From Notamacropus eugenii (Eukaryota > Chordata > Mammalia > Diprotodontia > Macropodidae): a stretch of 64,000 nt of DNA. The notes under the pieces were generated by a model. The model was not told the DNA's origin and ran no database searches. It worked only from the letters and a program-made list of their open reading frames with translations. The position numbers and the translations under genes are program-made. Positions 57,688 to 64,000 of the stretch are shown in pieces; within the stretch, counting starts at the first letter, position 1; every line of letters starts with the position of its first letter. Where the stretch lies: NCBI RefSeq assembly GCF_028372415.1, contig NC_092872.1:548759205-548823204 (forward strand). Direction: 5' to 3'.

Positions 57688-58266
57688 TCCTGACCTTTTG
57701 AAACCCCCAAGATTGCAGTCCCTAGCGTTCTTTGCTCAAACAAAAAAGAACAAACACTAAGACAGTCAAATAATTAAATACTACATTCATGGATCTGATA
57801 GGGATGGGATTCTTGCTAGACTGCTAAAAGGAAAAGACCATATCTTTGACACCTGGACCCCAAAGCCCCTGAACCAAGTCTCTGGTATTCACCCGAACCA
57901 TCACCTATCCCAGTCAACAATCATTTTAACTGCCCTTTCATCATGGCCTTCATTGTCTGTACCCACCCCAGGCTATTTTCCACTCCTTAATGCCAGGTAG
58001 ATCTTCCCATGGTCTTTCTGTATAAAAGTGTCCATCTTGCCCCTATTAAATTGCTCAGATTCTTAAAATCTAGCCCAGTTGTATTGACCTCACAAAGGCA
58101 CAGATTTTTAAAAACCTGCCTGCTTCTATTGGTGCCACAATAAACCTTGTCTCTGACTGAAAGAAGTGATCTTCTTGTGTGATTGATCTTGAGTGACCAA
58201 ATTCTTTTAAGGCAGACCCTTGCCCTTTGCTCCTGTCATTTCAGGGTTCTTAGCACCCCTACACAG
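57688..58266 (+). repeat. LTR-like sequence 2 (related to sequence 1)
   Basis: CTTTCTGTATAAAAGTGTCC (TATA region, about 58014), then CCACAATAAACCTTGTCTCT (polyadenylation region, about 58135), then GACTGAAAGAAGTGATCTTC and an end GGGTTCTTAGCACCCCTACA. The block order parallels 53539-54056, in the same orientation. No viral coding sequence lies between. 5' boundary not determined. Confidence 0.45.
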
Positions 58267-58329
58267 CAACAAGTCTGTTATCAGCTTCAGAGGGAGAAGG
58301 CTGAAGGGTTCACTTCTTATCATATTGTC

Positions 58330-58770
58330 TCTTAATAGACTCTGTCAGCAGAGGAGTCAAACCAATAGAGAGAGGTCCAACCAAGAAGAGTAGGACATGA
58401 CTGAAATGACTCAATGGAGTTTATTGAGTAGCAGAGAGTAACATAGTCAGACCAGCCCGTTAGGAAGATCACTTTGGCAGCTTAGTAAAAGATGGAGTGG
58501 CATAAGGGAGAGATACTAATGAGCAGCCTTTGGTAATAATCCAGGTATGAAATGATGAGGGCCAATATCCAGGTGGTGGCAGTGTCAGAGGAGAAAAGGG
58601 GGCACAGGTGAGACATGTAAAAATCAACAAGCTTTGGCAACAGATTGGATATGGGGAGTTAGAGAGATTGAGGAGTTAATGATGACAGATAGGCTTTAAG
58701 CCTAGTTGACTAGGAGGATGGTGGTGCCCTTTAATAATAATAGGGAAGTTAGGAAGAGGGGAGGGTTGAC
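58330..58770 (-). repeat. L2 LINE relic (minus)
   Basis: Antisense L2: GAAGATCACTTTGGCAGCTT, TTGGTAATAATCCAGGTATG, GATTGGATATGGGGAGTTAG, then GGAGGATGGTGGTGCCCTTT. It matches the reverse of the sense L2 RT to 3' order. Confidence 0.7.
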
Positions 58771-59244
58771 TAAAGATCACCAATACTGTCTTCCAAATCG
58801 TTGTCATAGCTGGGTGGTAACAATGGGTTCTCAAAGGCTAGTTCAGTGTAATACGAGATCTGGAAGGTCCTACCATGGTTTTAAGTACCAGCCCAGCAGA
58901 AGTCTCTTTTATGGATCAGCCTTGCTAAGGACAGACAGGTTTATGACTGGGAGGTTGTCCATTGGGTGGTGCATTTTTCTGACCAGAGCAACTTATGAAG
59001 ACATTCTGCTAAGGTGTGGAGAGCTACTCTTTGCCTTGATGGAACATAGAGCTACATTGATGAAAACACAGGTCTTTTGAAATGTTTATTGAAGAATGAA
59101 TGAATGAGTAGAGTAAATGAATACTTTCATCTCCTGATCATATGTAGCAGTGTTTTAATAATGTGACCCCAGAATTCATTATATGCTAAATAAGACTGAA
59201 CAAGGATAAGGCTAGTCTCCCTCTTTTTATCAACATCATTTTTT
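58771..59244. other. Unclassified sequence with 124-codon frame
   Basis: Directly after the L2 relic lies about 320 bp of well-balanced composition (TCACCAATACTGTCTTCCAA through GACCAGAGCAACTTATGAAG). A 124-codon plus frame (58706-59080) covers it, but that frame begins inside L2 and I recognise no domain. It may be an unlisted repeat. Confidence 0.35.
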
Positions 59245-59254
59245 TTATTTTATT

Positions 59255-59715
59255 TATTTTAAACTTAAATACAAAATGAAAAAAGAAAAAACATTGCTAT
59301 GTACACAGCAGAACATAAGAGAGCATTCAATATAAAACAATAAATTTCCATTTCAAGAAAATCTATATAATAAATACTACTTGTTGTTTTCAAAGCTGCC
59401 TAGTTTTTCTTTGCTTCCTTGTAGGTTTTTTTTTGTTCTCTGCTGTGCACGTTTCACTATTTTTATTTTTTCTTCTGTTATCTTTGAATTTATTTTAAAC
59501 TTAAGCTCAAATAAGAAAAGAAAAAAAAACTGCCATATACACAGCAGAACACAGAAGATTCAATATAAAGCAATAGATTTCCATTTCAAGAAAACCTATA
59601 TAATAAGAACTATACAATATTTTCAAAGCTTTCCATCGTTTCATTGCTTCCTTGTATGTTTTCTTTTGTTCTCTGTTGTGTACTTTTTAACTTGATTTTT
59701 TTCCTCTTCTCCCCT
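59255..59715. repeat. 236-bp tandem duplication in 3' UTR of element E
   Basis: Two diverged copies (59255-59485 and 59491-59715): AAACTTAAATAC at 59261 pairs with AAACTTAAGCTC at 59497, and both contain ACACAGCAGAACA, TTTCCATTTCAAGAAAA, CTATATAATAA and GCTTCCTTGTA in the same order. Confidence 0.85.
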
Positions 59716-59744
59716 CCTTCCCTTCATACTCTACAATTAAGCAA

Positions 59745-59870
59745 GAACATTGTGGTGTGTGTGTTTATGTATGAGAATGTGTGTTTACACACAATACATA
59801 CATATATACACACATATACATAGATATCCATAAACATACATATATATACTCAAATGCATATACATAAGAC
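59745..59870. repeat. TG/CA/TA microsatellite
   Basis: Mixed TGTGTGTG, ACACACAT and ACATATATA tracts in the 3' UTR of element E. Confidence 0.75.
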
Positions 59871-61690
59871 CACATTATGCTTATTTCCACTTATCTGTTT
59901 CTCTTAGATAGATAGCATCTTCCTTTATAAGTCTAAGACTTTCCAGATTTTTCTAAATTTTTATTCTTCCCCTTGCTCTCCCCCTACCCTTGTTCTAAAT
60001 AAGGCTATAATTAAACACACCTTCAGAGAAACAGATGACAAGTGGAAAAATAGTATGGTCTTACATATAAGTACATGAGGGTATATATGTATATTTGTAG
60101 ATATCTTTTTATATATGTTGAATTTTCCCTTGAATTCTGCTGTTTTTGTCACAAATATCTGAAAGTCAGTTTCTTAAACGTCCATTTTTTTTATTCAGGA
60201 TTATATTTAACTTTGCTGGGTAATTTACCTTTAGTTGAAACCTCAGCTCTTTTGCTGTGTAAAATATAGTATTCTAAGACCTACAGTCATTCAGTGCAAT
60301 AGCTGTTAGGTCTTATGTAATCCTTATTGTAGTTCCATGATATTTTCTCCTTCATCTGGGAGTTCTGAAACTTGGTTGTGATAGTCTTATAAGCTTTCCT
60401 CCTCGGATCTCTTTTAGGTTGTGATTGGTGGATTTTTTTTCTATTTCTTTTTTGCCTTCTTGTTCTCAAATTTGAGGGCAGTTTTCTTGAAAATTTCTTG
60501 TATATTGTATTGAAATTCTTTTCTTCAATTAAAATTTTTGGGTAGTTCAACTATTATGCTATTTTTCCTTGATCTGTTTTCCAGATCAGTTATTTTTCTG
60601 ATGAGGTATTTCACTTTCTCTTCTATTTTTTCATTCTTTTGATTTTGTTTTATTCTTTCTTGGTATCTTAGAATATCATTAGCTTCCCTTTGCCCAACTC
60701 TAGTTTTTAAGGAATTATTTTCTTCCTTAAGTTTTTGATCCTCTATTTCAAGTTGGTTGACTTTCTTTTTATAATTTTCTTGATTTTCTTGGATTGCTCT
60801 TTGTTTTCTAATTTTTCCTTGATTTCTCTTATTTGCTTTTTAAAGTCCTCCAAAGAACTCTTTTTGTGCCTGGGACCATTTGACATTTCTCACTGAAGAA
60901 GGAATAGCTTTTAAGTTCCATTGTATTCCTGTGAATATGAACCCATATCTTCTCCATTCCCATTGCTATGTGTGGTTGGGTTCTTTGTCCTTTGCTTACT
61001 TATTTTTATTTTTTTATTTTTGTTTTTTAGCAGCCATTAGTGTGAGTAAGTGTTAGTCTTGAGGTATAGGGAATGATGCTCCAAGTCTCAGGTCATTCTT
61101 ATTGTTATTTTCAGAGGACTATCCCAAAGCTCAACCTTGGGCACTCTTCTCCACTCCTAAGTCATGGCAAGGGCCCCTAACCACACTCTCCTGGTCCTAC
61201 CGCTGGTGCCTGCAGACTATGTGGAAACTATGGTGTCCTCTCTGCCCAGGAACCCAGGGTCTCTGCTCTTCTGCAAGTGCCCACACCCACCAGGGTCACC
61301 ATCCCTCTGCTACTCTACTCACCAGGTATGTGCTAGATACTTCTCCCCTCATAGTGGCAGCCCAGCCCAGGATGGGTCTGATTAGCACAGCTGTGCTTGG
61401 TATCCCTCAACAGTGGAAAATCCTTCAGTCTTTTCTATTCAGATATCAGACCCCCCACCCCCCCACTGTCTGTGAGATGAAAGTTTCTAAGGCTGAGGCC
61501 ACCCAGCTACTCTCAGGGTTTGTTGTTTGTTGATTCTACAAAGTCAGCTTGGGGTGTTTCAACTTCACCCAGGCAGAACCCCTACCCTGGGAGGTGGAGT
61601 CTTTCCTGGGTTCCTCTCAAGTTGTCTTAGGAGAACAACTCCTTTACCATTTTCTGACCTACTCTACCATCTTCCCAGAATCTTCTCCAC

Positions 61691-62117
61691 CAGCATCATC
61701 AGCTGGTATAGCTATCAGTTACCAGCAGGCCAGCCAGGGACAGCTAAAAATACTCATTATACCATTGCATCTAAACAGATTCTGATGAACAATTGAAGCA
61801 GCCAGCCACAGGGGTCACAAAAATATTGAAGGACACTAGATGAATCTTTCTGGTATTGCTTCAATGCCAGAAGGAACTATACCATCATCTGAGTATACAA
61901 AGTGCTTTCTCTTGCTCTGAAAATGAATAAATAAAAAGGATACACCATAGAACCCTTCCTTATCCCTTCCTTCCTCTCTACCTCTTAAGTGACCCAAAGT
62001 AGCAGATATGGATTGCCTCTTCTGATTCCCTATACTTAGCCGTAGAATCATAAAATTACAGGATTAGCTGAGAAAAGGACCTTGGACAATATCTAGTCAT
62101 ATACATATATGTGTGTG

Positions 62118-62148
<31 letters not shown>

Positions 62149-62237
62149 ATGCATGTATTTGTATATACACACATGTGCATATATACATATACACAAATAC
62201 ACGTATTATATGTATATGCATACACACATATATGGAT
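61691..62237. other. Unassigned sequence and (TG)n microsatellite
   Basis: 61691-62095 shows no recognised feature. 62100-62235 is (TG)n with TATATG and ACACAT interruptions. Confidence 0.6.
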
Positions 62238-62480
62238 TTTATTGTTGAGTTGTTTCATACTCTTTGTGACCCCATTTGAGATTTTCTTGGTAAAGATACT
62301 GGAGCAGTTTACCATTTCCTTCCTCAGCTCATTTTACAGATGAGGAAACTGAGGCAAACAGGGTTAAGAATCTTGTCCATGGTCATACTATACATACATA
62401 CAGCTAGTAAATATCTGAGGCCAGATTTGAACTCAGAAAGATGACTCTAGGCCTATCACTCTATCTGCTGTGGCACCTAA
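62238..62480 (-). mobile_element. CORE-SINE with BovB/RTE-like tail (MAR1-type)
   Basis: On minus: AGGTGCCACAGCAGATAGAG head, CORE (GACCATGGACAAGATTCTTA), tail GAGGAAGGAAATGGTAAACT, then ATGGGGTCACAAAGAGTATG. Confidence 0.85.
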
Positions 62481-64000
62481 ATAACATGTGTACAAATGTA
62501 TATTCAAAATATATGGAAAATACCTATAAAGTAAGGGACTAGTAGAATGGAATGGCCTTTTAAGAGCCAGTGGTAAGGAAAGAGTACATTCCAGGCACAT
62601 GGAAAAACATACACAAAGTATAGAGATGGGGCTTGGGGGAAGTGTGGAATGTCGTGTGTGAGGGGAACGCCAGGGAAGCCATTTTGATCATATTCCTCTC
62701 TTGGTCCATTTCTCCATCAGGTGACCTCCTCGTCATGGGTATACAGATTCCTGTCTTCTGATATTTCGGAGTACTGGTCAATGGGTAATTGAGAGTTCCC
62801 ACCAAAACCTTAGTATGGAGGTGGTGAATACCGGAGTGAAGTAAATACTAGAAAAGCCTTATTCTGATGTTCTTAATTAAGCTGGGTGACCTTGGGCCAT
62901 AGATCTAGGCCTTGTGAATGCTTCTAGCACATTACTATGAAGTACCTGTTCTCCCGTTCTTGACCCTGAATGGAATAAATGTTGGCCAAGGAACAACCAC
63001 AGCCACCGCCCCATCAGCAACAGTAATAAGAACTTTCATTTCCATAGTATTTTAAAGTTTGAAGGGAAAAAAAGCCATCTATCATCATCAGTCTTTCAGA
63101 AATTACCTGAAATGGTACAGACCACACGGCAACAGGAAGTAAGGGGGGAAAGCTACTAATCCTGATGACTTTGGAGCTAGCCCCATCAAGTTAGCCCAGG
63201 GACCAGGAGGCTCACTTTCTTCCTCCTCAGAAACAGCCTGGTGTTGGAATGGTGAGGACTCTGAGGCGCCAGAGGGAATGGCATCTCACAAAGGCACTGT
63301 TTTGCCAAGGGCCCTTCCTCCAGATCAGGACTTGGCTTGAAAATGAAGCCTGTTAAATTTACAAAAGTATTGAGCCTGGGCACCAGGGCTTGAGAATAAG
63401 AGGAGAAAGCTGCCCTACCCTACAGTCAAGGTGTCATTCCAACCCCAGCCAAGGAAAGTATGGAAATTAAAAAGAACAACAAAGAAAAAGCTTTCCAGTT
63501 AATTACAATACTATTGTTATTACCAATAAAAATAGCTCCCAGTCTCTAGTGCTGTCCTTTATGGTTTCTCTCTCCTAGACTACGATGACAATAAAAGTTC
63601 TCAGTTCTATTGTACTTCAAATTTTACAAATTATTTCCCTCACCACAATCCTATACAATGATCCAAGTATTACCATCCTTTTTTTTTTTTTAAACACCTT
63701 GGAGTACTCCTCAACTCATAGAGTGGGTCCTTTAGACAAGGCTGCCTAGATTCCAGGCACTCTGTGGATCCACAGATACTGAAAACCATAGCTCAGAAGT
63801 TATATCGATCTTCAATAACCAGAGAACTTAATCTGTTTGAAGCAAAGGCACTTAGTAAAATAACATGACAGTGAAAATAGCAATTAAACATTTCCTCTCT
63901 TACACATGGGGCATGCTTTTCCACAAATACACATGCTGTCAGTGACAAGAAGGACACATAGAGAAATCCCTGTGCCCGGAGTCCACATAGGACACAGCCA
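62481..64000. other. Right-edge intergenic stretch, no repeat or exon recognised
   Basis: Mostly repeat-free by eye, unlike the rest of the window, apart from a T-run at 63678-63691. By conserved order in mammals, GRHL1 is expected upstream of KLF11, to the right on minus. I found neither its C-terminal coding block nor a convincing 3' UTR here. The 65-codon frame at 63186-63383 is not recognisable. Confidence 0.4.

Larger units (their letters stand above)
59245..61690 (-). mobile_element. Older HAL1-like element E
   Basis: Minus-strand L1 derivative of about 2.4 kb. Its 5' start is TGGGAAGATGGTAGAGTAGG (near 61680), followed by a 5' UTR, an ORF1 relic (about 60280-60990) and an A-rich, tandemly duplicated 3' end. 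ORF1 parts are readable: a Lys/Glu-rich coiled coil (60560-60880), then YPKILIEEKNFNTIYKKFSR and SQPKRDPRRKAYKTITTKFQ. No ORF2 is present. More decayed than elements B and C. Confidence 0.75.

Noticed and set aside
61102..61533. 143-codon plus frame.
   Set aside because: Antisense to the 5' UTR of HAL1-like element E; no recognisable domain.
32034..62480. tRNA genes at the heads of CORE-SINEs.
   Set aside because: Heads such as GGGGCAGCTAAGTGGTGCAG are tRNA-derived promoter relics that continue into the SINE body and do not fold as complete tRNAs.
62481..64000. GRHL1 terminal exon.
   Set aside because: I looked for its conserved C-terminal end on minus and did not find it. Proximity alone is not evidence.
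1..64000. CRISPR arrays, operons, bacterial or phage genes.
   Set aside because: No spaced direct-repeat array and no compact gene clusters. Introns, CpG island and mammalian retrotransposons show vertebrate nuclear DNA.

Overview
The window looks like a piece of a marsupial chromosome: low GC, one CpG-island gene at the left end, and about 55 kb of intergenic DNA made largely of retrotransposon layers. The marsupial call rests on three repeat groups: CORE-SINEs with a tRNA-like head and RTE/BovB-like tails, ORF1-only L1 derivatives (half-L1, HAL1-like) with long coiled-coil ORF1s, and abundant L2 and CR1/L3 relics. The species cannot be fixed from the sequence alone.

1-8.7 kb holds the only protein-coding gene I can support, KLF11 (TGF-beta-inducible Kruppel-like factor), on the minus strand. 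Coding exon 1 is at 7889-7930, exon 2 at 3622-3888 and exon 3 at 597-1596. All three have good splice sites and the phase is kept from exon to exon. The exon with zinc fingers 2 and 3 and the stop lies beyond the left edge. A CpG island (about 7.18-8.70 kb) covers exon 1 and carries GC boxes, two CCAAT boxes, a CACGTG E-box and, inside intron 1, a perfect CRE.

8.7-18 kb contains L2 relics, an old local duplication (9.46-9.92 kb versus 11.10-12.65 kb, with an RTE retrotransposon inserted in the second copy with target-site duplications), a long L2, and CR1/L3 reverse-transcriptase relics on both strands. 18.9-24.4 kb is a HAL1-like element on minus, split by a second HAL1-like element on plus; both have clear target-site duplications. 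24.4-37.5 kb is a patchwork of L2, CR1, CORE-SINE, hAT MITE and RTE-tailed SINE relics. 37.5-40.3 kb holds L1 fragments around an L2 that took a separate RTE and two SINEs. 44.0-51.05 kb is a nest: a hAT MITE split by a HAL1-like element (44.03-46.91 kb) and by an internally deleted L1 (46.95-50.88 kb). 53.5-58.3 kb has two related LTR-like sequences, and 59.2-61.7 kb an older HAL1-like element with a tandemly duplicated 3' end.

The mobile elements show how non-autonomous families use autonomous ones. RTE copies here encode the reverse transcriptase and a C-terminal zinc finger, and the SINEs carry the matching RTE 3' tail. Two HAL1-like copies share the same ORF1-disrupting deletions, so their source was probably copied in trans. 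I found no second host gene, no structured RNA gene and no CRISPR array.
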